From assembly GCA_964489835.1 (NCBI GenBank), contig CAZBBC010000089.1, forward strand, positions 1 through 18,736: DNA of 18,736 nt. The letters run 5' to 3'. The position numbers and the translations under genes are program-made. How positions within the stretch are numbered: the stretch's first letter is position 1; each line of letters starts with the position of its first letter. Shown here in pieces: positions 7,546 through 15,644 of the stretch. Source of the DNA: CAZBBC01 sp964489835 (lineage in GTDB: Bacteria > Calditrichota > Calditrichia > JAJRVZ01). The notes beneath the pieces are model-generated. The model was not told the DNA's origin. It worked only from the letters and a program-made list of their open reading frames with translations, and searched no databases.

Positions 7546-9762
7546 TCAATCCGAGATTTCAATGGGACTTAAATTAGCATACTGGGCAATGAGTTTTTTA
7601 AGTAAATTCCCCTCAAATTTGATAGATATTTTTGCGTTATCACCATTACCTTCGACTTTTATAACCTCTCCCTTGCCAAAAGTTTCATGATATACTCTAC
7701 TACCAACCGTATAATTTGTTTTTTCTTCCTGAGATTCATCTTCCTGATTAAAATATTCCATTATTTTTTTTCGTCGGGTTTGACGACGATTGACTCCACT
7801 TCCGGTTTTCTGCTTATCGGTAACATTTAATTTCATAAATTCTGAAGGAATTTCGTCTAAAAATAATGACGGAGAGGAGTAGCTGACGTTGTTAAATCTG
7901 CGGCGTGATCGTGCATAGCTTAAATAAAGGTTTTCCTGCGCCCTGGTCATTCCGACATATAATAACCGCCGTTCTTCTTCCAACTCAGAATTGTCGGCTG
8001 AATTTCTTTGTAATGGGAACAAACCTGTCTCCATACCGGTAATAAAGATGACCGGATATTCCAGACCTTTTGAAGAATGGAGGGTCATAAGTGTGACCGA
8101 ATTCCGCGTAGTATTCATACTATCCACATCGCTCAAAAGAGCCACATCTTCTAAAAAGGCGCTCAGACTATTATCTTTATTCTCCGATTCACGTTCTTTG
8201 GTGAAAATTTCGATTGAATTGAATAATTCGTAAATATTTTCCAGCCGGCTCTCACTCTCGTATTGATCGTATTCATTTTTGATGTGGGTGATAATACCGG
8301 TTTCATGGGTTAGAGAAGATGTCAATTCTGACGCAGATATTTTTTTGCTGGATTTTTGATACTTTGTGATCATATTGTAGAATTCCAATACTCTGTTAGC
8401 CATTCCCGATGATATGACTGATATCTCTTCTACTTTTCCCATACCCTCCAGCAAAGATATATTTTTAGATTCAACAAATTTTTCAATTTTGCCCACAGTC
8501 GTTTCACCGATTCCCCGCAGGGGGAAATTGACGATCCGCCTCAGGCTAACACTGTCTCTGGGATTTGTTATAACTTTCAGATAAGCCAGAATATCTTTAA
8601 TTTCTTTTCTTTCATAAAATTTTGTTCCGCCCACAATGGCATAAGATATGGCATTCTTCCGTAAATCGTCCTCCAGGGCGCGGCTTTGGGCATTGGTTCT
8701 ATATAAGATCGCGATATCCCGGAAACTGCGTTTTTTTGTGAACATTTCTTTATGAATATTTTCAACGATTTTCTTTGCCTCATCTGACTCATTCTCAGCA
8801 TCCAACAATACAATCGGATCACCTTGTTTTCTCTTGCTATATAAATCTTTACCAAGACGTTCTGTATTATGTGCAATTAGTGCACCGGCACCATTCAAAA
8901 TATATTGGTTCGAGCGGTAATTTTCTTCAAGACGATATACCACCGCTTCAGGAAAATCATGCTTAAAATTAAGAATATTGTTGATGTCGGCCCCACGCCA
9001 GCGATAAATCGATTGATCTTCATCACCCACAACGCATATATGACTATTTTTACCCATCAGACTTTTAATCAGGGTGTACTGTGCTTTGTTTGTATCTTGA
9101 TATTCGTCGACAAGAATATATTTAAACTTCCGTTGATACTTGTGCAGGATCCTAGGTTTTTCATTAAATAATCGGATAGGAAGAATTAAGAGGTCATCAA
9201 AATCAACCGCGTTGTTATCCTGCAGGAATTGATCATATCGGCGATATACATCCGGTAGTAACTGATCAAAATTATCATCTTTAGATGCCTTCAGTTCATC
9301 CGGAGAGATCATGCGGTTTTTTGCTTGGCTGATACGTGCCTGGAACAATTTTGGTGAATGTAGTTGTTGAGGAATATTCAGCATACTCATTACTTTTTTT
9401 AAAGCGCTCACCTGATCATCGGTGTCATAAATTGTAAAATTAGCTGAGAGAGGCAATGATTGTGCCTCAATACGTAAAAGACGTGCGAACATGGAATGAA
9501 AAGTACCAATCCATAATTTCGTCAGATCGTGTTTAACCAATTTTCCAACACGTTCTTTCATCTCGTTGGCAGCTTTGTTAGTAAAAGTTACTGCAAGAAT
9601 ATTAGCAGGATCTGCCTTTTTTTGATGGATGAGATATGCAATACGATAGGTCAGTGTGCGGGTTTTGCCACTCCCTGCACCGGCCAGTATCAGAATATGT
9701 TGATTTTTACTTTTAACCGTTTCCAGTTGAACCGGATTCAGTTCTTTTGGGGAGAGCATCAT
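7546..9762 (-). CDS. pcrA: ATP-dependent DNA helicase PcrA/UvrD
   Basis: A superfamily 1A 3'-5' helicase of 738 residues, normal for PcrA. Motifs in order are GAGSGKT (Walker A, 28-34), TNKAANEMKERV (Ia), GTFHS (86-90), VDEYQDTN (218-225), GDEDQSIYRWRGA (246-258), YRSNQ, TLHSSKGLEYPVIF and RRLLYVGMTRA. The last about 53 residues (from VGSRVYHETFGKGEVIKV) form the PcrA/UvrD C-terminal Tudor-like domain, which contacts RNA polymerase in known members. It works in nucleotide excision repair, mismatch repair and removal of stalled transcription or recombination intermediates. Its ATG overlaps the mltG stop (ATGA), implying translational coupling; a second in-frame ATG follows at once. Pairing with mltG is unusual for function and is probably an operon of convenience. 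PcrA and UvrD cannot be separated from sequence alone. Confidence 0.96.
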   Translation of the reverse strand: MMLSPKELNPVQLETVKSKNQHILILAGAGSGKTRTLTYRIAYLIHQKKADPANILAVTFTNKAANEMKERVGKLVKHDLTKLWIGTFHSMFARLLRIEAQSLPLSANFTIYDTDDQVSALKKVMSMLNIPQQLHSPKLFQARISQAKNRMISPDELKASKDDNFDQLLPDVYRRYDQFLQDNNAVDFDDLLILPIRLFNEKPRILHKYQRKFKYILVDEYQDTNKAQYTLIKSLMGKNSHICVVGDEDQSIYRWRGADINNILNFKHDFPEAVVYRLEENYRSNQYILNGAGALIAHNTERLGKDLYSKRKQGDPIVLLDAENESDEAKKIVENIHKEMFTKKRSFRDIAILYRTNAQSRALEDDLRKNAISYAIVGGTKFYERKEIKDILAYLKVITNPRDSVSLRRIVNFPLRGIGETTVGKIEKFVESKNISLLEGMGKVEEISVISSGMANRVLEFYNMITKYQKSSKKISASELTSSLTHETGIITHIKNEYDQYESESRLENIYELFNSIEIFTKERESENKDNSLSAFLEDVALLSDVDSMNTTRNSVTLMTLHSSKGLEYPVIFITGMETGLFPLQRNSADNSELEEERRLLYVGMTRAQENLYLSYARSRRRFNNVSYSSPSLFLDEIPSEFMKLNVTDKQKTGSGVNRRQTRRKKIMEYFNQEDESQEEKTNYTVGSRVYHETFGKGEVIKVEGNGDNAKISIKFEGNLLKKLIAQYANLSPIEISD

Positions 9763-10850
9763 TGTAAATCTCTTTTCAGATTTGAGGCTCTCTTTTGTCG
9801 AGATACCTCTCGCCGTATTTTATCAAATTGTGTTTTTGCCCTCTGATGTTCAGCCGCACTTCGTGAAAACGTATGACTGCCATCTCCTTTGGCTACAAAA
9901 AATATGTAATTTGTTTTTGCCGGAAAAATGGCTGCCAAAATTGATTTTTTACCCGGATTTGATATGGGGCCGGGAGGCAACCCATAGTATTTATAAGTAT
10001 TATATGGTGAATCTACTTCCAGGTCTTTTAAGAGCAATCTTCTTGGCGAACCAGCCAAAATATACTGAATTGTTGGATCAGCTTGCAATTTTATTCTGCG
10101 TTTTAAACGGTTATGGTAAACAGAAGAAATAATTTCCCTTTCATCATCAAGGATTGCTTCACCCTCAATAATCGATGCCAGGGTAAGAACTTCATGCATG
10201 GTCATCTTCATACTGTCTAACCGCACAAATATTGGATCAGTAAAAATTTCAAAACATTTATTAACCAGGTAATCAATAACGCTTTGTTCATCAACGCCCC
10301 AATAAAAATGATAGGTATCAGGCAAAAGATATCCTTCAAGTGTTTCCGCCTTAATTCCTAATTGCTTGATATAAACGCTATCTTGTACCCGTTGCATAAA
10401 TTTTTCCTTATTAATATCCAGTTCTTTATGCAATTCTTCTGCAATTTCTTCTTTTCTCCAACCTTCAATCAGAGTGACAATTATTTCTTTAGAGGGCGCC
10501 TGAGATAAGAATGTAATCAGCTGGGCATAGTTTAATCCCTTCGGAATTTCGTAATATCCGGCTTTTATCATCCGGTCTTTATCCAATGTCGTCAACCAAA
10601 AAATAAAGAGTTCCTTATCATCTATCAAACCTTTTATTTGCAAGGAGTCTGCAATCGCATTGATACTGGCACCCTTTGAAATGATAAAGGGTACACGCTT
10701 AACTTTCTCATCTAATTTCGGTACAGTAAAATAATCAATGACCAAGAAAGCCAGGATAGGTAAAACAAGTGCAAATATAAATATAATTCTTTTCGTAACC
10801 GGTGCCTTTATTTTTGACTGTTTGTCTGATTTATTTGAATCTTTTGTCAC
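9759..10850 (-). CDS. mltG: Endolytic peptidoglycan transglycosylase MltG (YceG family)
   Basis: A 363-residue inner-membrane protein that cuts nascent glycan strands and so limits their length. A basic cytoplasmic tail (1-20) leads to one transmembrane helix (about 21-41), then a LysM-like region (about 55-120) and the YceG catalytic domain. Family landmarks are LEGYLLPDTY (171-180), ASIIEGEA (225-232, holding the glutamate expected to be catalytic, probably E229), HNRLKRRIKLQADPT (246-260) and YGLPPGPISNPG (289-300). All expected blocks are present and the length is typical. Its start overlaps the trpD stop by ATGA, and its stop overlaps the pcrA start the same way, so the three are translationally coupled. 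Confidence 0.95.
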   Translation of the reverse strand: MTKDSNKSDKQSKIKAPVTKRIIFIFALVLPILAFLVIDYFTVPKLDEKVKRVPFIISKGASINAIADSLQIKGLIDDKELFIFWLTTLDKDRMIKAGYYEIPKGLNYAQLITFLSQAPSKEIIVTLIEGWRKEEIAEELHKELDINKEKFMQRVQDSVYIKQLGIKAETLEGYLLPDTYHFYWGVDEQSVIDYLVNKCFEIFTDPIFVRLDSMKMTMHEVLTLASIIEGEAILDDEREIISSVYHNRLKRRIKLQADPTIQYILAGSPRRLLLKDLEVDSPYNTYKYYGLPPGPISNPGKKSILAAIFPAKTNYIFFVAKGDGSHTFSRSAAEHQRAKTQFDKIRREVSRQKRASNLKRDLQ

Positions 10851-11890
10851 ATTTTTTCCTGTTTCACGGTCAAACGATTTGTAAATTCTTTCAGTTTATT
10901 CAATTTATCGAGCGCCGCGCCCGACTGTATTGAATCCCGGGCGAGCTGAATTCCTTCATAGATAGAATTCGCTTTACCACTGACTTTAATTGCTGCCCCG
11001 GCATTTAAAATCACCACATCCATCGCCGGAGATGGTTTTCCCTGTAAAACATCCATCAACATCTTTTTATTTTTATTGGCAGTAAATGTCTGAATGGTAT
11101 TTAATGGTGCCGATGTAATTTTAAAGTTTTCAGGTCGAATATTATACTCATAAATAGCACCATCAACCAGTTCGCATACTTTGGTCGGTCCGCTGATCGA
11201 GATTTCATCAATCCCTTCAAGTCCATGGACCGCCATCGCCTGAACAGCTCCCAACTCTTTTAGAACTTCTACCATCAGTCGGACCAGTTTTATGTCATAG
11301 ACACCAACCAGTTGTCTTTTTGTTCTTGCCGGATTGGTTAAAGGCCCTAAAATATTAAAGATCGTCCTCGCCCCTATTTCCATACGTGGTCCCATAGCAT
11401 ATATCATGGAAGTTTTCAATTTTGGTGCAAATAAAAAGGCAATTCCAACTTCATACAGGCATTGTTCCATCTCTTCCGGCGGTATTTGAATATTTATCCC
11501 GAGCGCACTTAATACGTCAGAACTACCACAAATACTGGAAACCGAACGACTGCCGTGTTTTGCAACAGCGACACCAGCTCCGGCAGCTACAAAAGCGGCG
11601 GCTGTCGATATGTTGAATGTATTTAATGAATCCCCGCCGGTACCACAGGTATCAACAATGTTTTTAAAGCGGGTTCTGATATGAGTCGCATCATCATTCA
11701 TCGCTTCAACCGCACCGGTTACTTCCTCGACTGTTTCTCCTTTCATGCGCAAGGCAACAAGAAAAGCCGAGATTTGGGCTTGAGTGGCTTCATCACGCAT
11801 GATGATCTTCATAATCTTTTTGCTTTCATTACGTGTGAGACTCTTACCTTCAATAAGACGATTGATTGCTTTCTGTATAAGATTTGACAT
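10847..11890 (-). CDS. trpD: Anthranilate phosphoribosyltransferase-like protein (TrpD family), altered acceptor site
   Basis: A 347-residue family member of normal TrpD length. TrpD transfers the phosphoribosyl group of PRPP to anthranilate in tryptophan synthesis. PRPP and metal elements are intact: CGTGGD (82-87), NIST (93-96), KHG (111-113), and D228-E229 in GIDEIS. GPLTNPA (182-188) is also conserved. Two positions differ from the usual pattern: KHGNR reads KHGSR (S114), and the usual F-A-P-x-x-H-P-A-M reads FAPKLKTSM, with K159 replacing the histidine that lines the anthranilate pocket. R169, matching the anthranilate-binding arginine, is kept. No other trp gene is nearby. The gene leads an operon with mltG and pcrA, and its leader is made of repeats. 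A weak AAGAGAT may be its ribosome binding site. It may be a true TrpD or a paralogue with another acceptor; the symbol marks the family. Confidence 0.85.
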   Translation of the reverse strand: MSNLIQKAINRLIEGKSLTRNESKKIMKIIMRDEATQAQISAFLVALRMKGETVEEVTGAVEAMNDDATHIRTRFKNIVDTCGTGGDSLNTFNISTAAAFVAAGAGVAVAKHGSRSVSSICGSSDVLSALGINIQIPPEEMEQCLYEVGIAFLFAPKLKTSMIYAMGPRMEIGARTIFNILGPLTNPARTKRQLVGVYDIKLVRLMVEVLKELGAVQAMAVHGLEGIDEISISGPTKVCELVDGAIYEYNIRPENFKITSAPLNTIQTFTANKNKKMLMDVLQGKPSPAMDVVILNAGAAIKVSGKANSIYEGIQLARDSIQSGAALDKLNKLKEFTNRLTVKQEKM

Positions 11891-11913
11891 TATTTATCTC
11901 TTAGCCTTAAATA

Positions 11914-12104
11914 TTCACCACGAAGATCACGAAAAGCACGAAGTTCCTATAATAACATTTTTTGTAGATTTAAACTATAATGATATTCCTGCTTATATTT
12001 TAATATTATATTATTTTATTTAGCTTCAATATAAATATCTTCGTGTCCGCCAGTGGGCGAATCCGCCTACTGGCGTGATCCTTCGCGTGCTTCGTGGTTT
12101 ATGA
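11914..12104. repeat. Inverted-repeat element in the trpD leader
   Basis: The left arm at 11914-11943 (ttcaccacgaagatcacg and onward to gcacgaag) is matched in inverted orientation by a right arm at about 12040-12099 that ends cttcgtggttt. Both arms are built of 9-10-base cttcgtg-type units. The right arm is interrupted by a separate palindrome at 12046-12077. Between the arms lie about 95 bases of AT-rich DNA with TATAAT-like hexamers on the minus strand, where any promoter for trpD-mltG-pcrA would have to sit, though I cannot assign one. The element fills almost the whole 224-base gap between the metallophosphatase stop and the trpD start. It looks like a small non-coding repeat; no ORF is inside. 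Confidence 0.55.
12046..12077. repeat. 32-base palindromic insert nested in the right repeat arm
   Basis: The arms cgccagtgggcg (12048-12059) and cgcctactggcg (12064-12075) are reverse complements except for one G/T position, with a 4-base loop. The block splits a cttcgtg...atcc repeat unit, and gtg occurs on both sides (12043-12045 and 12075-12077), like a short target duplication. Removing 12046-12077 restores a continuous cttcgtg-atccttcgcgtgcttcgtgg arm similar to the reverse complement of the left arm. This suggests a small mobile palindrome inserted into an older repeat. Confidence 0.55.
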
Positions 12105-12114
12105 ATAGACCTGA

Positions 12115-12963
12115 TTAGTTAATCTCTAAATCATGATTAAACTCCCTGATAATCTTCAGAATATGATCATCTTCAGGTATTGTCTCACTTATCCTTAGCT
12201 GATCTACCTTAAAATGCCATTTTTTTTCAAATCTGGCCTCGATGATTGATAAAAATTCAGAATCTTTTCCATTTCCGACGATTAAAGGACCATTCTCATC
12301 CCAAATACCTTTCAGTTGATCATGGGCCAGCAGTATCAGATCGATTGATTGATTTACACGGGCGAATTGCTGTGCCTCCCCCAGATAACCATGCATCACA
12401 ACCACATTTAAATCCCGAGGGGTTTTACTTCTCAGGATCATATTTGAAGGATCCTGTAAGTTCAATATGGCGGGTACTTCAATAAAATCAAAGACTTTTG
12501 GTGATAGAAGACCATGAATCCGAACATTGTCAGAACCTAAATAAATGGAGAAAGATTGCAGATTTCCTGCGCCATTATTGGAAATAAGCAACCTTTTTCC
12601 CAGAATGGTCTGCAGTCTCTTATAAAACGCAGATCCTTCAACAAACTCCTGATCACCGGGTATAAAAAGATCGTACTCAAGCACTTCCAGCGCCTTTAAC
12701 ATGGCTTCATCCAGCAACGGGAAGGGATAGGAATTAAAAAAATCTCCACCATCGATCAGTATAACCCGTTGATGTTTACTTCTTAATTGATCAACTATCG
12801 ATTTGACTCTCCCAATACCGCCTGGCGGATCCACACCACAACCACAATTCTGCAAAGCCCCATTAATATTGGATGTATAGATGATATAGAGAGGTTCTGC
12901 CCGAAGATGTGAACCGGGAAGAAAAAAAAGAATAGTGATCAAGCATTTAATTATTGATTGCAT
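12115..12963 (-). CDS. Secreted metallophosphatase-like (5'-nucleotidase-fold) protein with Cys-Gly-Cys motif
   Basis: A 282-residue protein with a signal peptide (1-22, likely cleavage LRA-EP). The order of blocks follows the UshA/5'-nucleotidase calcineurin-like phosphoesterase domain, but without the C-terminal nucleotidase domain. Usual metal ligands are mostly changed. The T-N-D-x-H-G block reads TSNING (30-35); DGGD (71-74) is kept; G-N-H-E reads GDQE (103-106); MHGYLGE (190-196) is kept in part; the G-H-x-H block reads AHDQ (213-216). NCGCG (39-43) is followed by PPGGIGR (46-52), a Cys-Gly-Cys plus P-x-GG pattern that I recall from a subgroup of exported metallophosphatase-like proteins. 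It lies 21 bases after purA, so probably co-transcribed, though with no clear Shine-Dalgarno. Enzymatic activity is doubtful; a redox, metal or sensing role is possible. Confidence 0.72.
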   Translation of the reverse strand: MQSIIKCLITILFFLPGSHLRAEPLYIIYTSNINGALQNCGCGVDPPGGIGRVKSIVDQLRSKHQRVILIDGGDFFNSYPFPLLDEAMLKALEVLEYDLFIPGDQEFVEGSAFYKRLQTILGKRLLISNNGAGNLQSFSIYLGSDNVRIHGLLSPKVFDFIEVPAILNLQDPSNMILRSKTPRDLNVVVMHGYLGEAQQFARVNQSIDLILLAHDQLKGIWDENGPLIVGNGKDSEFLSIIEARFEKKWHFKVDQLRISETIPEDDHILKIIREFNHDLEIN

Positions 12964-12984
12964 ATTTTTAGGATACAGAAATAC

Positions 12985-14259
12985 TTATCTAAATATTATT
13001 TGTTTTCGATCGATGCCGACAGATATATAACTAATGGGAACCGATAGGATATCCTCCAGGTATCTGACATAATGCTGTGCTTTTTGGGGTAATTCTTCAA
13101 ATTTTCTGCAGTGGTCGGTAGGTGACTGCCAACCCTCAATCGTTTCATATACCGGTTCACAGGACGTTAGCGTTTGTAAACTTGCCGGAAAATCATCAAT
13201 AATTTCATTCTTTTTTTTATAATGTGTACAGACCTTTATTTTTTCAAACCCGTCCAATACGTCCAGTTTTGTCAAAGCAAAAGTAGAGAATCCATTGACC
13301 CGCGCGGCATATTTTACGGCAACGGTATCAAACCAACCACACCGACGCGGCCGGCCGGTAGTAGCCCCGAATTCTCCTCCCGCTTGACGCAGCCGATTTC
13401 CTGTTTCCTGTCCTTCCTCACTGGGAAAAGGGCCGCTTCCGACACGTGTCGTATAAGCCTTGATTACTCCAATAATTGCTTCCATGGCCTGAGGAGGTAA
13501 TCCGGTTCCTGTAACCGCCCCGCCGCTGGTGGGGTTAGAAGATGTTACGAAGGGGTAACTTCCGAAATCGACATCTAAAAGACAACCCTGGGCACCTTCC
13601 AGAATAATTTCTGCTCCTTGTTGCCAGGAGTCGTATAAAAACCTGGAAGTATCGCAGATGTAAGGTTTTAATTGATCGGCATATGCGGAGATCTTCTTGA
13701 ATTCATTGTTTGGTTTGATCTCCTTCGTATCATATTTTTCTTTTAATTCTTGATTGATAAGATCAATATTACTCTCCAAGCGTTCCATGAGGACAGACCG
13801 GTCATACAGATCAGCAATTCTGATTCCGCTACGGCTTATTTTATCTGTATACGCCGGACCGATACCTCTGCCCGTTGTTCCTATTTTTTTCTTTTTCAGT
13901 GAATCTTCTTTCAACTGATCGATTAATTTATGATATGGAAAGATGACATGGGCACGGTCGGAAATAAAAAGCCTATCCTCGATATGAATGTCACTATCAT
14001 TCAAAAAATCCACTTCTTCGAAAAAAGCCTCAGGATCAAATACAACCCCATTCCCGATAACACATTTGACGTTTTTGCGCAGGATACCGCCCGGAATCAG
14101 ATGCAAGATATATTTTTTTTCATCAATATATACCGTATGGCCGGCATTTGCCCCTCCCTGATACCTGGCAACAATATTAGCCGTTTCAGACAATGAATCT
14201 ACCAGCTTTCCTTTGCCTTCATCCCCCCATTGAGCGCCAATAATTATTTTTACAGACAT
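12985..14259 (-). CDS. purA: Adenylosuccinate synthetase
   Basis: A 424-residue cytoplasmic enzyme that condenses IMP and aspartate with GTP hydrolysis, the first committed step from IMP to AMP. Key blocks are QWGDEGKGK (10-18, catalytic D13), GGANAGHT (35-42, catalytic H41), GTTGRGIGPAYTDK (127-140), TTRVGSGPFPSE, TGRPRRCGWFD and TKLDVLDGF, matching the E. coli enzyme in spacing and length. The usual GG-H-NAGH reads GGANAGH, a variant I believe is common in some phyla. It has a 116-base leader after the STAS gene, so it probably starts its own transcript; TAGGAAAAAATCGATTC precedes the ATG. The downstream neighbour is a metallophosphatase-like gene. Confidence 0.97.
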   Translation of the reverse strand: MSVKIIIGAQWGDEGKGKLVDSLSETANIVARYQGGANAGHTVYIDEKKYILHLIPGGILRKNVKCVIGNGVVFDPEAFFEEVDFLNDSDIHIEDRLFISDRAHVIFPYHKLIDQLKEDSLKKKKIGTTGRGIGPAYTDKISRSGIRIADLYDRSVLMERLESNIDLINQELKEKYDTKEIKPNNEFKKISAYADQLKPYICDTSRFLYDSWQQGAEIILEGAQGCLLDVDFGSYPFVTSSNPTSGGAVTGTGLPPQAMEAIIGVIKAYTTRVGSGPFPSEEGQETGNRLRQAGGEFGATTGRPRRCGWFDTVAVKYAARVNGFSTFALTKLDVLDGFEKIKVCTHYKKKNEIIDDFPASLQTLTSCEPVYETIEGWQSPTDHCRKFEELPQKAQHYVRYLEDILSVPISYISVGIDRKQIIFR

Positions 14260-14375
14260 GAATCGATTTTTTCCTAATTTTATTATTTCTGACCTGAAAA
14301 GTGATTAAAGAAATAGAGACAGTGGAGCACTAAGAGAGCGCCTGTTTAATTCCTTAGGAATATATGATCAGGATA

Positions 14376-14717
14376 TTAATTTTTAAAAGATGTGATTGCT
14401 TCTTCTAATGAATTACTCGTTTCAAAGATGCCGGAAAGTTTTGTGATTCTTAACAGATTTTGTATTCGTTCCGAAACATTGATGAGGCGCAATTGTCCAT
14501 TATTATTCCTTAAAAGTGTGGCAGCACCGATCAGGATGCCAAGACCGGAACTATTCATCCATTCAACATTCATCAAGTCTATAATCACTTTAAGTTTCTT
14601 ATCATCGATCAGCTGATTGAATTTATCGTTAATCTCAGTCGCCTCGGGACCACCCATTATTTTGCCTGCCAAGGATATAATGACGACATTGTTCTGTTCA
14701 GAAACAGAATAACTCAT
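14376..14717 (-). CDS. STAS-domain anti-anti-sigma factor-like protein (SpoIIAA/RsbV type)
   Basis: A 113-residue single-domain protein. The core VIIDLMNVEWMNSSGLGIL (44-62) contains the phosphorylation loop; S57 matches the serine phosphorylated in Bacillus SpoIIAA (M-D-S-S-G-L-G), and the usual aspartate is N55 here. In known systems a serine kinase of the anti-sigma type phosphorylates this serine and a PP2C-type phosphatase removes it, switching partner binding. Neither kinase, phosphatase nor sigma factor is in this window. It follows secF by 15 bases with a good Shine-Dalgarno (GTGAGGA), so it is likely in the secDF operon. A regulatory role in sigma control or in a membrane-linked partner switch is inferred. 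Confidence 0.87.
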   Translation of the reverse strand: MSYSVSEQNNVVIISLAGKIMGGPEATEINDKFNQLIDDKKLKVIIDLMNVEWMNSSGLGILIGAATLLRNNNGQLRLINVSERIQNLLRITKLSGIFETSNSLEEAITSFKN

Positions 14718-14732
14718 GATGTAATCCTCACT

Positions 14733-15629
14733 TTACTGTCCTCTTTTAATCTGCCACTCAACCACAAAGGGGCTGGCAACAAATACTGACGAATAAGTAC
14801 CAATGACTATACCAACAATCAGGGCAAATGCAAAAGATCTTAATACTTCTCCGCCAAAAAAGAATAATATCGTAACAACGAATAGCGTGGTGAGAGAAGT
14901 AATGATGGTCCGGCTAAGCGTTTCATTCAGACTTTTATTTACAACACCAATAAAACCAGAGGTATCTTTTTGTTTGACTTTCAGATTCTCACGTATTCTA
15001 TCAAAAACAACAATGGTATCATTCAAAGAATAACCGACGATGGTAAGAACAGCAGCAATAATTGGCGCAGATATTTCGATATCAAGCAGTGAAAATATTC
15101 CCAGCGTAATAAATACATCATGCAGTAATGCCAGAATAGCGCCAAGGGCAAATTTAAATTCAAAACGCCACATCACATAAAAAAGAATAAGAATAATTGC
15201 CCAAAAAATAGCTGATAAAAAATCAACAATTAATTCTTTACCGATTTTCGGACCCACTTTTTCAAGGCGTTGTTCAATAAATGGATTATCCGGCAGCGCC
15301 TTACTTATAATGGGCTCGAAACGGTTCGTTAGTTCATCGGTTGATTGTTCAATCCCGGCTCTGATAACGATTTCGTTCAACCCGCCAAAATGTTTAATTT
15401 CACTGTCTCCATAGCCTTCAGCGGTAAGCGCCTGACGGATATCCTCGATTTTTACATTTTTTTCAAATTTTAATTGCACCAAAGTTCCACCGGTAAAATC
15501 GATATTATACCTCAGGCCGCCATGCATGATCATTGAAACAATGCCAACCAGAATTAGAATGCCGCTAAAACCGAAGCCAAATTTTCGATTACCTATAAAA
15601 TCTATATTCGTTTTTGAGAAAAATTGCAT
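14733..15629 (-). CDS. secF: Protein translocase subunit SecF
   Basis: A 298-residue inner-membrane protein of the RND-like SecDF complex, which uses the proton gradient to pull exported proteins through SecYEG. Landmarks are a first transmembrane helix (about 18-36), the periplasmic start YNIDFTGGT (41-49), then five C-terminal helices with VGYSLNDTIVVFDRIREN (198-215), the SecF signature. The length is typical. It follows secD by 15 bases with a strong Shine-Dalgarno (GGGAGAAGGA), so the two are co-transcribed. Confidence 0.97.
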   Translation of the reverse strand: MQFFSKTNIDFIGNRKFGFGFSGILILVGIVSMIMHGGLRYNIDFTGGTLVQLKFEKNVKIEDIRQALTAEGYGDSEIKHFGGLNEIVIRAGIEQSTDELTNRFEPIISKALPDNPFIEQRLEKVGPKIGKELIVDFLSAIFWAIILILFYVMWRFEFKFALGAILALLHDVFITLGIFSLLDIEISAPIIAAVLTIVGYSLNDTIVVFDRIRENLKVKQKDTSGFIGVVNKSLNETLSRTIITSLTTLFVVTILFFFGGEVLRSFAFALIVGIVIGTYSSVFVASPFVVEWQIKRGQ

Positions 15630-15644
15630 CCTTTCCTTCTCCCT

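Noticed and set aside
7536..7562. Longer start (TTG at 7562) for the TPR gene
   Set aside because: It adds nine charged residues before a clean signal peptide and overlaps pcrA; the ATG at 7535 has its own AGGA site.
7607..9846. Plus-strand ORFs of 60-116 codons across the window
   Set aside because: They lie opposite well-supported genes, lack family motifs and ribosome sites, and are best read as antisense shadows.
11944..12039. Promoter of trpD in the AT-rich repeat core
   Set aside because: Several TATAAT-like hexamers exist on the minus strand, but none has a convincing -35 at proper spacing, so none was called.
14341..14372. Possible terminator after the STAS gene (attcct-t-aggaat with outer cctg/cagg)
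   Set aside because: The stem is short and interrupted, with no T run after it on the minus strand; it could easily be chance.
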